Source: Corynebacterium pseudodiphtheriticum DSM 44287 (GTDB taxonomy: Bacteria; Actinomycetota; Actinomycetes; Mycobacteriales; Mycobacteriaceae). From it: a DNA stretch of 64,000 nt. Shown piece by piece: positions 9,590 through 18,366 of this stretch (position 1 is its first letter; each line of letters opens with the position of its first letter). The stretch lies in contig NZ_JIAH01000005.1 in NCBI RefSeq assembly GCF_000688415.1, positions 248,001 to 312,000 of the forward strand. The letters are read 5' to 3'. The translations under genes and the position numbers were made by a program. Below the pieces are notes generated by a model. It worked only from the letters and a program-made list of their open reading frames with translations, had not been told where the DNA came from and made no database searches.

Positions 9590-10392
9590 CGGTTAGTGCT
9601 CCTCCTGCCACGAAATAGATGCCGTGTGTTGCTGCATCAATTTGGATTCGATTGCCACGCCGGTGACCGCAACAATGATTGGCAGACCGCTCGCGGAATA
9701 CATCCCGACTTTCAGCCGCTCGCGCGGATTTGTGATTCCAGAGCCTGTGTTGCTGAATACCTCTCGTAGGTACACCGGCGGGACGTGCGTTACCAAAAAT
9801 AGAGCGGCTGAGAATAATTCCAGCGGCAAATGGGCCTGGCGCAATAGCGACATTCGAAAGCTGCAGCTACTGCCCTCAGAATAGCCATATTCATTATGAT
9901 TAGGCGCAAGCTAGTTTGGTTCGTTGCTCCGGCGCCAGATACGAACGCACGCCCGATCCCAGGGATCGCGTGAATTATTGCTGCGGGAGTTGAATGCACT
10001 GAAAAATACGCGCCGATACCGCAGCGATGGCGCAGATAACCCAAGTTGATAAGGCGGTTTTGGCTTGCTGGAACGCATCGACTTTAGATCAATTTCGTAA
10101 CCTGCGAGTAAGAAGACGCGCCCCGGCCTAGCCCTTTACGTATTCCTATGCTCGTATCTTCTGTTGCAAGGTCTAGCACAGGCGGGCCGATAAGCATCCC
10201 AAAAAATAATAAAAGTGTGACAGCAGGGATGCGATTAGTGAAGGCGAAGGCCATCAAAGGCGCGAGTAACGCCGCAGCCATGATCCCAGCGAAGGAAACC
10301 AGAGCATCGGCATATTCCGTTGCCCCAGCTGTGAGTACTAACGTGCCAGTAGTGTCTATGCTGTCAACTGCCATACGTTGTTGCCTAAGCAC
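9590..10392 (-). pseudogene. Decayed monovalent cation/proton antiporter
   Basis: Three minus-strand fragments in different frames read in order like a CPA-family antiporter. The N-terminal piece (10392-10084) has the first hydrophobic helices, with PAVTLLLFFGMLIGPPVLDLA typical of the family. A middle piece (10044-9790) contains IPGIGRAF. The last piece (9853-9593) contains PRERLKVGMY and ASGLPIIVAVTGVAIESKLM, like the late transmembrane segments. Frames are broken and much of the central transport region is missing, so no functional protein is expected. The family call rests on motif resemblance only. Confidence 0.6.
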
Positions 10393-10457
10393 TAACTAGG
10401 ACGAATCATAATCCTGCACTCATCTAATGGCAGGTTTTAGTATTTGGTGAAAAGAAA

Positions 10458-10490
10458 ACCGCGTGTCGGGAACAGACTTCCACACGCGGT
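10458..10490 (-). terminator. Terminator of the Asp23-family operon
   Basis: ACACGCGGT and ACCGCGTGT form 9-base arms around a 15-base loop; on the minus strand the stem is followed by a T-rich TTTCTTTTC run. It lies about 90 bases beyond the last minus-strand stop codon. Confidence 0.7.
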
Positions 10491-10579
10491 CTCTTTAGTC
10501 TCGCAAATTCGATGGCGCTGAATAATGTATTTGCGCAGATTTTGCTCTCTAACGGCCTTTCCGTGCCGTGATGTCTTCG

Positions 10580-11143
10580 TTAGTAGGCGGGTTTTACCTT
10601 TTCCATGTGCAGCAAGTAGACAGTATCGATATCAACATCTTCGATTGCATCACGAAGATCTGCCTCGCTCGTTTCAATCATGTCATTGAGCTTGTTTAGA
10701 TCGGCCTCTGGACGCGCATTAATGGTGAACTCGATAGTTGGCCGTTTTCGGTCGATAGAAACCTTCTGCTTTGCTGAAGTCACGTCGGAGTCTGTCGCTA
10801 ACTGAGCTGCCACTGCCTGCGCGATATGACTAATGTGCATAGAAATATCGCCCTTTTCGTCGGAAGCTGAAGAACCAACTTGCGAAAAGGTCCGGCGGCG
10901 TAAGTTGATGATGATCAGCCACAAACCAATGATAATCGTTCCCGCTAGGATGCCCCAGAGTAGGTATTCATACCAATTTTGGTCTGGCAATGACCGCCAA
11001 GCGTCTGGGTCGCGCCAGAGTGCGAGCTCCTTCGCGAACTCTACATCGAAGTGCGCTAACACTGGCCAGAGTCCAAAGAGGATTAGCGTAATCGCGAGCA
11101 AGAAGAATATGAAGCGGTCAATGAATGCGGTCAGTTTGCTCAT
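10580..11143 (-). CDS. AmaP-like membrane anchor protein
   Basis: This 187-residue protein has two transmembrane segments (about residues 10-28 and 60-80) followed by a basic stop-transfer (NLRRRTF) and a cytoplasmic domain of about 100 residues rich in acidic helices. This layout and its place at the end of an Asp23 operon match AmaP-type proteins, which tether Asp23-family proteins to the membrane in other Gram-positive bacteria. It overlaps the preceding gene by four bases (ATGA), so translation is coupled. The family assignment is by architecture, not by a diagnostic motif. Confidence 0.65.
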   Translation of the reverse strand: MSKLTAFIDRFIFFLLAITLILFGLWPVLAHFDVEFAKELALWRDPDAWRSLPDQNWYEYLLWGILAGTIIIGLWLIIINLRRRTFSQVGSSASDEKGDISMHISHIAQAVAAQLATDSDVTSAKQKVSIDRKRPTIEFTINARPEADLNKLNDMIETSEADLRDAIEDVDIDTVYLLHMEKVKPAY

Positions 11144-11697
11144 GATACGCCCTCCTGAGAACTGTCACCCTCGACCTGAACCTCGATCTTCGGCTGTTGT
11201 TGCAAGAATGCAAACTTAGTTTTGATTGCTTCCTCTACGCGCTGGGGTAACGAGGAGTCGTTGGTATCACCTTCGACAATGACTTGCAACCTCTTCCGCG
11301 AAATCTTGGAATGCGCGGAACGCGCACCAGGCAATTGTTGCGCAGTTGCAGAACTGACTCGAGCCAGATCCACGGGACGTACCCAGACCGCCGCATTGCT
11401 GTTTAGTATGCGGTGTGTTTGTCTACGTGGTTTGAAGGCAACAATCAGGAGCAACACTCCGAGCACGATCGCGCCCGCGCCCACCCATACGATCCATTCG
11501 GGAAGCTCATTCTGTCCAAAGAAGTCCGTAATTGGTGTAATCCAGCTCTGCTGGTCTTGATTCGGTAAGACGAACCAGATTTCCCGGATCATTACGCCGG
11601 CTACCGCGAGTAGAAGTAGGCCAAGCAGCACAGCAAGCCCACGGGCGATCGGTGACGCCTTTGGCGCTTGGCCACGATAAGCCTTTTGTTCAGCCAC
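11140..11697 (-). CDS. DUF6286-like membrane protein of the Asp23 operon
   Basis: This 185-residue protein has a basic N-terminus, a transmembrane helix at about residues 19-38, an extracellular loop with Trp and Pro residues, a second helix at about 69-88 ending in KPRR, and a cytoplasmic tail resembling a small alpha/beta domain. Similar proteins accompany actinobacterial Asp23 genes. With the next protein it forms a pair of two-helix anchors with related topology, perhaps an old duplication. The start overlaps the end of the repeat protein by eight bases. Confidence 0.6.
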   Translation of the reverse strand: MAEQKAYRGQAPKASPIARGLAVLLGLLLLAVAGVMIREIWFVLPNQDQQSWITPITDFFGQNELPEWIVWVGAGAIVLGVLLLIVAFKPRRQTHRILNSNAAVWVRPVDLARVSSATAQQLPGARSAHSKISRKRLQVIVEGDTNDSSLPQRVEEAIKTKFAFLQQQPKIEVQVEGDSSQEGVS

Positions 11698-13081
11698 GTG
11701 AGCCTCCTCTTAGATCTCGAAGTACTTCCTTTGTGTCTTTCCGGTAGATAGCGCGCAGTGGGGCTGGTTTCGGAACGGTCACCGTTCGGAATGGGTGATC
11801 GGCAGGTGCGTAAGGCTTACGCAGTTGTTGTTTCATCGGCGTCCGTACTTTGCGAAGAGCACGGGCCTTGGGGACCTCCGGCTTGCGTGGCTGGCCCCAA
11901 CTCGCAACATTTATTTCACGCAATGCGTGTTGTTTAGGCGGCTGTATTTTTCGCAGTTTTTTACGTCGAATGTTTACTGGTTGTGGCTTGCGGGGTTTCG
12001 GCACTGAAACCGAGCGAAGTTTCCGTTTCCTTGGCGTTTCGACTGACCGTAGAGCGAATGACCGTGTATTGACGTCAATAAGTTCCCGCGGTTGTGGCGA
12101 AACCACTTCGCGCAGTGGCTGAGGTTCGGGTGCTTGTACCGAAATGCTTCGCATTTCACCGACGGTAACCGACCGCAAAGCAGCCGGTTGCGGCACGGAA
12201 ACTTCACGCAACGGGGCTCTTTTCGGAACCGAGATTGCCTTTAACTTCCTTTGCTCCGGTACTGAAGGAGAAAATGGTGTTCGAGGCTTCGGTGCCTCCA
12301 CCTTTCGCGGACTCGGTAACTCGTTTACCGTGATTTCGGCTAGGGGCCTTGCTTCCGGTGCAGAGACGCGGACGGGCTCCTTGGGGTCATCCACAGAGAT
12401 AACTCCGAGAGGTTTTGGCCAGGGAGTTTCTACTTTCCTGCGGATAGCTAGTTCGCGGGTCTCAACTGCAGTGAGTTCCGCAAAGCCAGGCGAGATCGTT
12501 ATCTCCCGCAAAGGAGCAGCTTCTGCCGTCTCAATCTCCCGCAGGGTCTCGGTCTTTGAGGTCACGTGAGGATGCGCAACTTCGAGTTCATTGACTGAAA
12601 TCGCGCGCGGTGTGAACTCGGAGCGAGCCTCGACGTCATCGCGGGTGATTCGTTGCTTCGACGGCACGGCTTCGCCGATTGTGACATTGACCCGCGTGGC
12701 TTCATATCCAATATAAGTGTCAAGCGCTTCGGCTATAGCTTTTCGCACTTCCGCAGCAACCCTCACCGCAGGAGATGGCCAAACCACGGCGATGACAGCA
12801 TCGACCGAAGCGACCCGGCGCTCTTGATCCAATCGGATATCAAACCTTGGGTAGTTGCGTGATAACAAGCCGCCGTTAATGTCCGTGGTGCCCGGTACTT
12901 GGTAAATCGCGCGCTCAACGACGTGTTCGGCGACGCGAGTTTTGTATGTTGTCACGCCTGCAGCCTGCGACGAACCTGAAGACTTGACGGCCTTATGGGC
13001 CTGCTCGGTCTTGTCGACGGCGCTGGGGGAAGAAGTCGCAAGTGATTCCGTGGTGGCCGCAGGTTTATCCTGCTTTTCCAT
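11690..13081 (-). CDS. Asp23-like protein with a long Pro/Arg repeat tail
   Basis: This 463-residue protein has three parts. Residues 1-45 are a polar, Ser/Ala-rich leader without a signal peptide. Residues about 46-150 resemble an Asp23/Gls24 domain (TRVAEHVVERAIYQVPG, then VAAEVRKAIAEALDTY and VNVTIGEAV). Residues about 155-463 are roughly 26 degenerate units of 10-12 residues with consensus P-L-R-x-V-x-V-P-x-P, strongly basic and proline-rich. No transmembrane helix is visible. The start codon overlaps the stop of the upstream small membrane gene (TAATG). The tail could bind an anionic polymer or act as a spacer; neither is shown. Typical Asp23 proteins are about 150 residues, so this one is three times longer. 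Confidence 0.75.
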   Translation of the reverse strand: MEKQDKPAATTESLATSSPSAVDKTEQAHKAVKSSGSSQAAGVTTYKTRVAEHVVERAIYQVPGTTDINGGLLSRNYPRFDIRLDQERRVASVDAVIAVVWPSPAVRVAAEVRKAIAEALDTYIGYEATRVNVTIGEAVPSKQRITRDDVEARSEFTPRAISVNELEVAHPHVTSKTETLREIETAEAAPLREITISPGFAELTAVETRELAIRRKVETPWPKPLGVISVDDPKEPVRVSAPEARPLAEITVNELPSPRKVEAPKPRTPFSPSVPEQRKLKAISVPKRAPLREVSVPQPAALRSVTVGEMRSISVQAPEPQPLREVVSPQPRELIDVNTRSFALRSVETPRKRKLRSVSVPKPRKPQPVNIRRKKLRKIQPPKQHALREINVASWGQPRKPEVPKARALRKVRTPMKQQLRKPYAPADHPFRTVTVPKPAPLRAIYRKDTKEVLRDLRGGSRG

Positions 13082-13269
13082 TAGCCCTGACCTTTACCCG
13101 AAGAGAAGATGTTTGTCAGATCGATACGACCATCGAAATGAGCGCCAATGGCGGCGCCGATCAGGGCAAATGGGATAGCCCAAAGGGAGTACCATCCGGT
13201 GATAGCGATCAGCAGCATTATACCGATGCCGACCAGCGCGCCAATCAAAGTGTAACTAATGTTGTTCAT
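13081..13269 (-). CDS. Small DUF2273-like membrane protein
   Basis: This protein of about 62 residues has two hydrophobic segments (YTLIGALVGIGIMLLIAITG and the following LWAIPFALIGAAIGAHF) and a short polar tail ending IFSSGKGQG. The ATG at 13269 is preferred because GAGGA lies 8-11 bases upstream; a longer frame begins at TTG inside that site. DUF2273-type small membrane proteins commonly sit in Asp23/AmaP operons of Gram-positive bacteria, where they may help assemble the membrane complex. Confidence 0.65.
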   Translation of the reverse strand: MNNISYTLIGALVGIGIMLLIAITGWYSLWAIPFALIGAAIGAHFDGRIDLTNIFSSGKGQG

Positions 13270-13292
13270 AAAACCCGTCCTCAAAAGTCTTA

Positions 13293-13631
13293 CTACTGGG
13301 TAGATGTGGAGCTATCGGTGGCATCAGAAAAGATCACGTCCACGCGGCCTAAATCGATGGAGCAGGCTTTCTGAGCAACATCGCGGATGTCAGATGCGAG
13401 ATCGTGTAAATTCACGCCCGCGGAGAAATCCGCGGTGATGTGAATTTCGATGTGTAGTTCACCTGCACCAGAAACGCGGCGTAGGCCAGAAATGCGTTCT
13501 CCGGAGTACAGCAGGGCGACTTCGCCGAAACGGCCGGAGTGTAGCCCAGCGACCCCGTGAACATCTTTAACTTTGGATGCGATGGATCGCGCATCCGCCA
13601 CCTCAAGCTGGGGTGCTTGAGTTGCGGCCAT
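13293..13631 (-). CDS. Short Asp23/Gls24-like protein
   Basis: This 112-residue soluble protein carries a single compact domain like that of Asp23: an N-terminal helix (ARSIASKVKDVHGVAGL), beta strands including ELHIEIHITADFSAGVN, and a helix LHDLASDIRDVAQKAC. It is more divergent than the first gene of the operon and lacks the Thr-rich N-terminal strand. It starts two bases after the upstream stop, so the two are coupled. A role as a partner or assembly subunit of the larger Asp23 proteins is an inference from context. Confidence 0.7.
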   Translation of the reverse strand: MAATQAPQLEVADARSIASKVKDVHGVAGLHSGRFGEVALLYSGERISGLRRVSGAGELHIEIHITADFSAGVNLHDLASDIRDVAQKACSIDLGRVDVIFSDATDSSTSTQ

Positions 13632-13633
13632 TT

Positions 13634-14110
13634 TTAGCGATCCTGGCCAGAAGAGATTGCGGTTTGCTCGTCTTCGTTTTCGTCTTCTTCATCACCAGGA
13701 AGCTTGACGTCGTGAACGTTGACATCGACGCCGGAGACGTTCAAACCGGTCATGCGCTCGACGGCGGAAATAACGTTACGGCGGATAGCGTCAGCCAGCT
13801 CGTGGATGGCAACACCGTATTCTGCGGTGATTGCAACCTCGACGGAAGCGGTACCTTCTTCTACTTCGACAGAAACGCCTTGCTTGACGTCTTCGCTACC
13901 GAAGGTTTGGCGGATAGAGCCCATGACACGCTGAGAAGTCGATCCCAGGGCAGCAACTCCCGAAACTTCGCGGGTAGCCAGGCCAGCAATCTTGCCAACT
14001 ACACCGTCGTCGATGGTGGTGGTGCCGTGCTCGGTTTCCAAGTTGCTGTTTACCTTGCGAGCAGGGGTGTTGTCAGACGATTGGTTCTGGTTTTGTTTTT
14101 GGTCGGCCAT
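13634..14110 (-). CDS. Asp23/Gls24 family envelope stress protein
   Basis: This 158-residue protein is the first and most typical Asp23 member in the operon. A disordered Gln/Asn-rich N-terminus (about 25 residues) is followed by the family core, TTTIDDGVVGKIAGLATREVSGV, VEVAITAEYG, and IHELADAIRRNVISAVERMTGL with VNVHDVKL, and an acidic tail of repeated Asp and Glu. In other Gram-positive bacteria Asp23 is an abundant membrane-associated protein linked to alkaline and cell-wall stress. The ATG follows GAAAGG. Confidence 0.88.
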   Translation of the reverse strand: MADQKQNQNQSSDNTPARKVNSNLETEHGTTTIDDGVVGKIAGLATREVSGVAALGSTSQRVMGSIRQTFGSEDVKQGVSVEVEEGTASVEVAITAEYGVAIHELADAIRRNVISAVERMTGLNVSGVDVNVHDVKLPGDEEDENEDEQTAISSGQDR

Positions 14111-14131
14111 TGTGGCGCCTACCTTTCTGCT

Positions 14132-14154
14132 GTCTCATGGTTAAGAAATGAGAC
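14132..14154 (-). promoter_or_regulatory. Inverted repeat in the Asp23 leader
   Basis: GTCTCAT (14132-14138) and ATGAGAC (14148-14154) are perfect 7-base arms with a 9-base loop, directly upstream of the ribosome-binding site of the first Asp23 gene. It could be an mRNA hairpin affecting translation. Confidence 0.4.
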
Positions 14155-14234
14155 CCCGGTGACTTGCTAGCCGTGGCGGTACCGCCGTTGAGAATATGGA
14201 GGTACCCGGGGTGTATTTGAATCTGCCAAGCGGT

Positions 14235-14264
14235 GGAAATCACACGTTGATGTGTGCCATTTCC
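14235..14264. promoter_or_regulatory. Imperfect inverted repeat upstream of the Asp23 operon
   Basis: GGAAAT-CACAC (14235-14245) is mirrored by GTGTG-cc-ATTTCC (14252-14264), with a two-base insertion in one arm. It lies about 125-155 bases before the Asp23 start and is a candidate operator. Confidence 0.4.
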
Positions 14265-14870
14265 CTTGACTGACTTAATCCTACGGAAAAACGTTTATTA
14301 GCGTCGTCTCGTAGTGCTGTATATCCTACAGGTGGGGAGGCTGTGGGGGTAAATAGAGGTAGGTTGAGTTTTTCCGAATGACGTGTTTAAATGGCCAAGT
14401 TGCTTAAACAGGGTGTATTCCATCTATTGGTGCGCTGTCAGGTGCCGCAATATACGGTATTCCGAGTGCTGCCTCAATAGTCGGAGATGCGCTGTGGTTA
14501 AGCAAACATGACACCTTCGCCGTGCATGGCCCCTAAAAAACTCTCAAAACATCAGGGGCTGACACATGTGCACAGAAGGGCTACCAATCGGGCTAGGTTC
14601 GTCGTCATAGACAGAGCATCCCGAGAGGTAGTGCCGGAGAAGGGGCATAGCAAGTAAACAGCGGCAGTACACAGTCAGGTTCCATCGGAACGTTTGGCTT
14701 CAGTGCGCGCAAGAATTGTGTGCCTGGCCGGATCCGGTGCGTGTCAATATAGACCGAATACTGGCGTTGTTTGCCTTCAGCTAGCCCTGGATGCGGACAA
14801 CGTTGAAGAGAAATCGAAGAGCGAGCTTTCATCGTCCGATGACGGAAAGCAAGCGAGGAAGAGGATAATC

Positions 14871-15176
14871 GTGGCGGGACAAAAAATCCGCATTAGGCTA
14901 AAAGCCTACGATCATGAGGCAATTGACGTCTCGGCAAAAAAGATTGTCGAGACCGTCACCCGCACCGGCGCCCGCGTGGTTGGGCCTGTGCCGCTGCCGA
15001 CTGAAAAGAACGTCTATGCCGTTATCGGTTCTCCACACAAGTACACCGATTCGCGTGAACACTTTGAAATGCGCACACACAAGCGCTTGATCGACATTCT
15101 CGACCCGACGCCTAAGACCGTTGACGCATTGATGCGCATCGATCTTCCGGCCAGCGTTGATGTCAACATCCAGTAA
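14871..15176 (+). CDS. rpsJ: 30S ribosomal protein S10
   Basis: This 101-residue protein starts at GTG 14871, behind GAGGAAGAGG, giving [18 protein letters not shown], the normal S10 N-terminus. It carries the long-loop sequence [10 protein letters not shown]10 binds the head of the 30S subunit and also serves in NusB-NusE antitermination. It opens the S10 operon; the longer upstream frame is not used because it would add 59 unconserved residues. Confidence 0.97.
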   Translation: MAGQKIRIRLKAYDHEAIDVSAKKIVETVTRTGARVVGPVPLPTEKNVYAVIGSPHKYTDSREHFEMRTHKRLIDILDPTPKTVDALMRIDLPASVDVNIQ

Positions 15177-15230
15177 TCGCGAAGCGAACACTACATAAAA
15201 CTGTCTAAAACTGTCAGTGGAGAACAAATA

Positions 15231-15881
15231 ATGAGCGAAAAAGAGATCAAGGGCATTCTGGGCACCAAGCTCGGCATGACTCAGGTCTTTGACGAGAACA
15301 ACCGGGTCGTCCCGGTTACCGTCGTCGAAGCTGGTCCTTGCGTGGTTACCCAGATCCGCACAAAAGAAAAAGACGGCTACTCGGCCATCCAGATTGCGTA
15401 CGGCGAAATCGATCCCCGCAAGACTGCTAAACCACAGGCTGGCCACTTTAAGAAGGCCGGTGTCACCCCGCGCCGTCACGTAGCTGAAATCCGTATGGAT
15501 GACACTTCGTCCTACGAGGTCGGTCAAGAAGTTACCGTCGACATCTTCGAGGGAGTTAACCTCGTTGACGTGACCGGCATCACTAAAGGTAAGGGCTACG
15601 CCGGCGCTATGAAACGCCACGGCTTTGCAGGTCAGGGTGCTGCACACGGTAACCAGGCCGCCCACCGTCGCGTCGGTGGTATCGGTGGTGCTGCAACCCC
15701 AGGCCGCGTATTCAAAGGAAAGCGTATGGCCGGGCGCATGGGTCGTGACCGCGTCACCACTCAAAACCTGAAAATCCAAAAGATTGACGCAGAATCCAAC
15801 CTGTTGCTCATCAAGGGCGCTATCCCAGGTGTCAACAAGGGCGTCGTCACCGTTAAGACTGCTGTGAAGGGTGGTGCATAA
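15231..15881 (+). CDS. rplC: 50S ribosomal protein L3
   Basis: This 216-residue protein opens with [13 protein letters not shown], the classical L3 N-terminus, and contains the [12 protein letters not shown] loop that reaches the peptidyl-transferase centre. It is the second gene of the S10 operon, two bases from rplD. Confidence 0.98.
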   Translation: MSEKEIKGILGTKLGMTQVFDENNRVVPVTVVEAGPCVVTQIRTKEKDGYSAIQIAYGEIDPRKTAKPQAGHFKKAGVTPRRHVAEIRMDDTSSYEVGQEVTVDIFEGVNLVDVTGITKGKGYAGAMKRHGFAGQGAAHGNQAAHRRVGGIGGAATPGRVFKGKRMAGRMGRDRVTTQNLKIQKIDAESNLLLIKGAIPGVNKGVVTVKTAVKGGA

Positions 15882-15883
15882 GC

Positions 15884-16543
15884 ATGAGTAACCTCACGCT
15901 AGATGTACAGACCGCTGAAGGCTCCACCAACGGTACCGTTGACCTACCAGCAGAAATCTTTGACGTGACCACCTCGGTTGCCACCATGCACCAGGTAGTT
16001 ACCGCTCAGCTTGCTGCCGGTCGAGCCGGTACCCACAAGGTAAAGACCCGCGGAGAAGTCCGTGGTGGTGGCCGTAAGCCATTCCGTCAAAAGGGAACCG
16101 GTCGTGCTCGCCAGGGTTCGATTCGTGCTCCTCACTACACCGGTGGTGGCATTGTGCACGGTCCAGTCCCACGTGACTACGCACAGCGCACCCCTAAGAA
16201 GATGATCAAGGCTGCTCTCTTTGGCGCACTATCCGATCGTGCTCGTAACGGTCGTATTCACGTCATCGACGAATTGGTTCCAGGTCAAGAGCCTTCCACC
16301 AAGAAGGCCAAGGCATTCCTGGAGCGCGTTTCATCCAACAAGAAGATCTTGCTGGTAATCAACCGCGAAGATTTGAACGCTCAGCGCAGCGCCAACAACT
16401 TGCCGAACGTGCATATTTTGGACTCCGGCCAGCTCAACACATATGACGTTTTGAACGCTGACGACGTTGTCTTCTCGGCCGCAGCCCTGCATACCTTCAT
16501 CAACCGCGGCGCAGAAGCAGCCGTTGCAGGGGAGGAAAACTAA
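15884..16543 (+). CDS. rplD: 50S ribosomal protein L4
   Basis: This 219-residue protein has the L4 extended loop [19 protein letters not shown] that lines the exit tunnel. In some bacteria L4 autoregulates the S10 operon through its leader; whether this happens here is unknown. It is followed immediately by rplW. Confidence 0.98.
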   Translation: MSNLTLDVQTAEGSTNGTVDLPAEIFDVTTSVATMHQVVTAQLAAGRAGTHKVKTRGEVRGGGRKPFRQKGTGRARQGSIRAPHYTGGGIVHGPVPRDYAQRTPKKMIKAALFGALSDRARNGRIHVIDELVPGQEPSTKKAKAFLERVSSNKKILLVINREDLNAQRSANNLPNVHILDSGQLNTYDVLNADDVVFSAAALHTFINRGAEAAVAGEEN

Positions 16544-16544
16544 C

Positions 16545-16847
16545 ATGGCTAAAATCGTAAACCCACGCGATATCATCATCGCACCGGTTGTTTCCGAGAA
16601 GTCCTATGGCCTTATGGAGCAGAACACCTACACGTTCTACGTCGCCAAGGACTCCAATAAGAACCAGATCAAGAATGCCGTTGAAGAAATCTTCGGCGTG
16701 CAGGTCGCATCCGTCAACACTCTGAACCGTGAGGGAAAGCGCAAGCGTACTCGCACTGGTTTCGGGCGTCGGAAGGCAACCAAGCGCGCCTACGTAACTC
16801 TTCGCGAGGGCAGCGACTCCATCGATATCTTCGGCGCTAACGCCTAA
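16545..16847 (+). CDS. rplW: 50S ribosomal protein L23
   Basis: This 100-residue protein starts at ATG 16545, one base after the rplD stop and behind GGAGG. It has the L23 core [11 protein letters not shown] and [15 protein letters not shown]23 sits at the tunnel exit and docks trigger factor, SRP and the Sec translocon. Confidence 0.97.
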   Translation: MAKIVNPRDIIIAPVVSEKSYGLMEQNTYTFYVAKDSNKNQIKNAVEEIFGVQVASVNTLNREGKRKRTRTGFGRRKATKRAYVTLREGSDSIDIFGANA

Positions 16848-16871
16848 GACTTCGGAAGGTAAGGAAGAATT

Positions 16872-17708
16872 ATGGCTATTCGTAAATACAAGCCGACAAC
16901 TCCGGGTCGCCGCGCGAGCTCCGTTTCCGAATTCGAGGAACTGACCCGTTCCACCCCGGAAAAGTCACTTTTGCGTCCACTGCACAAAACCGGTGGTCGT
17001 AACGTACACGGACACATCACCGCTCGGCACATTGGTGGCGGTCACAAGCGCCGCTACCGTCTGATCGACTTCCGTCGCAACGACAAAGATGGCATCCAGG
17101 CCAAGGTTGCGCACATTGAGTACGATCCAAACCGCACCGCGAACATCGCGTTGTTGCACTACGCCGACGGTGAAAAGCGCTACATCATCGCCCCTAAAGG
17201 CTTGAAGCAGCACACCATCGTTGAATCCGGCCCTGACGCCGACATCAAGGTAGGTAACAACCTACCTTTGCGCAACATTCCAACCGGTACTACGATTCAC
17301 GCAGTTGAACTGAAGCCAGGTGCGGGCGCCAAACTTGCACGCTCCGCTGGTTCCTCGATTCAGTTGCTGGGTAAGGAAGGCAAGTACGCCATCCTCCGTA
17401 TGCCGTCTTCGGAAATTCGTCGCGTAGATATCCGCTGTCGCGCTACTGTGGGTACCGTAGGCAACGCTGATCAGATGAACATCCGTTGGGGTAAAGCTGG
17501 ACGTATGCGCTGGAAAGGCGTTCGTCCAACCGTTCGTGGTGTCGTGATGAACCCGATCGACCACCCACACGGTGGTGGTGAAGGTAAGTCTTCCGGTGGT
17601 CGTCACCCTGTGTCCCCATGGGGCAAGAAGGAAGGTCGCACCCGCAACCCGAACCGCTATTCCAACAACATGATCGTGCGCCGTCGTCGCCCGAACAAGA
17701 AACGCTAA
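16872..17708 (+). CDS. rplB: 50S ribosomal protein L2
   Basis: This 278-residue protein carries the conserved [20 protein letters not shown] motif near the C-terminus, including the histidine implicated in peptidyl-transferase function. It is full length and is co-transcribed with rpsS 16 bases later. Confidence 0.98.
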   Translation: MAIRKYKPTTPGRRASSVSEFEELTRSTPEKSLLRPLHKTGGRNVHGHITARHIGGGHKRRYRLIDFRRNDKDGIQAKVAHIEYDPNRTANIALLHYADGEKRYIIAPKGLKQHTIVESGPDADIKVGNNLPLRNIPTGTTIHAVELKPGAGAKLARSAGSSIQLLGKEGKYAILRMPSSEIRRVDIRCRATVGTVGNADQMNIRWGKAGRMRWKGVRPTVRGVVMNPIDHPHGGGEGKSSGGRHPVSPWGKKEGRTRNPNRYSNNMIVRRRRPNKKR

Positions 17709-17724
17709 GAGGAGGTAAAACGAT

Positions 17725-18000
17725 ATGCCACGCAGCCTAAAGAAAGGCCCGTTCGTCGATGAGCACCTCCTCAACAAGGTGGACGCTCAGAACGAAAAGG
17801 GCACCAAACAGGTAATCAAGACCTGGTCCCGCCGTTCCACCATTTTGCCGGATTTCATCGGACACACCTTCGCGGTGCACGATGGCCGCAAGCACGTTCC
17901 CGTCTTCGTAGAAGACTCAATGGTCGGACACAAACTCGGCGAATTTGCACCTACCAAGACCTTCAAGGGTCACGTCAAAGAAGATAAGAAGAGGCGATAA
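17725..18000 (+). CDS. rpsS: 30S ribosomal protein S19
   Basis: This 91-residue protein begins with [16 protein letters not shown] and contains [21 protein letters not shown], standard S19 features. S19 forms a complex with S13 in the 30S head and contacts A-site tRNA. Confidence 0.98.
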   Translation: MPRSLKKGPFVDEHLLNKVDAQNEKGTKQVIKTWSRRSTILPDFIGHTFAVHDGRKHVPVFVEDSMVGHKLGEFAPTKTFKGHVKEDKKRR

Positions 18001-18003
18001 GCG

Positions 18004-18366
18004 ATGAGTGACGTTATCACCAGCGCAACCGCCACTGCTCGGTACGTGCGTGTAACCCCAATGAAGGCACGTCGCGTCATCGACCTGGTGCGCGGAAAGT
18101 CAGTATCTGAGGCTCTAGCCATCCTGAAGTACGCACCACAGGCCGCTGCGAAGCCAGTTGCAAAGGTCGTTGCCTCGGCCGCGGCTAACGCAGAAAACAA
18201 CTTCGGGCTGAATCCTCGCACATTGGTTATCTCCGAGGCATACGCCAACGAAGGACCAACTATGCGTCGTTTCCAACCGCGTGCTCAGGGTCGTGCGTTC
18301 ATGATCCGCAAGCGCACCAGCCACATCACTGTGGTAGTCGAAAGCCAGGAAGAAGGTGCCAAGTAA
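18004..18366 (+). CDS. rplV: 50S ribosomal protein L22
   Basis: This 120-residue protein has the L22 sequence [19 protein letters not shown] and the tunnel-lining beta hairpin near [15 protein letters not shown], the region where macrolide-resistance changes occur in other bacteria. The gene abuts rpsC with no gap. Confidence 0.98.
   Translation: MSDVITSATATARYVRVTPMKARRVIDLVRGKSVSEALAILKYAPQAAAKPVAKVVASAAANAENNFGLNPRTLVISEAYANEGPTMRRFQPRAQGRAFMIRKRTSHITVVVESQEEGAK

Larger units (their letters stand above)
14111..14870. other. Divergent control region of the Asp23 and S10 operons
   Basis: This 760-base stretch between divergent operons holds no convincing gene. The apparent in-frame extension of rpsJ back to 14694 lacks conservation. 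It contains two inverted repeats near the Asp23 side (see separate entries) and a third, GCCCCT (14529-14534) with AGGGGC (14554-14559), on the S10 side. A TATCCT at 14322-14327 and TATAGA at 14748-14753 are possible -10 boxes for rpsJ, but neither has a convincing -35. A long S10 leader is likely. Confidence 0.45.

Noticed and set aside
9385..9618. Possible 77-residue gene after the orphan promoter
   Set aside because: No ribosome-binding site, no family resemblance, and the composition looks like decayed DNA.
14694..14870. N-terminal extension of rpsJ
   Set aside because: The extra 59 residues are not S10-like; the GTG at 14871 has a good ribosome-binding site and gives the normal N-terminus.
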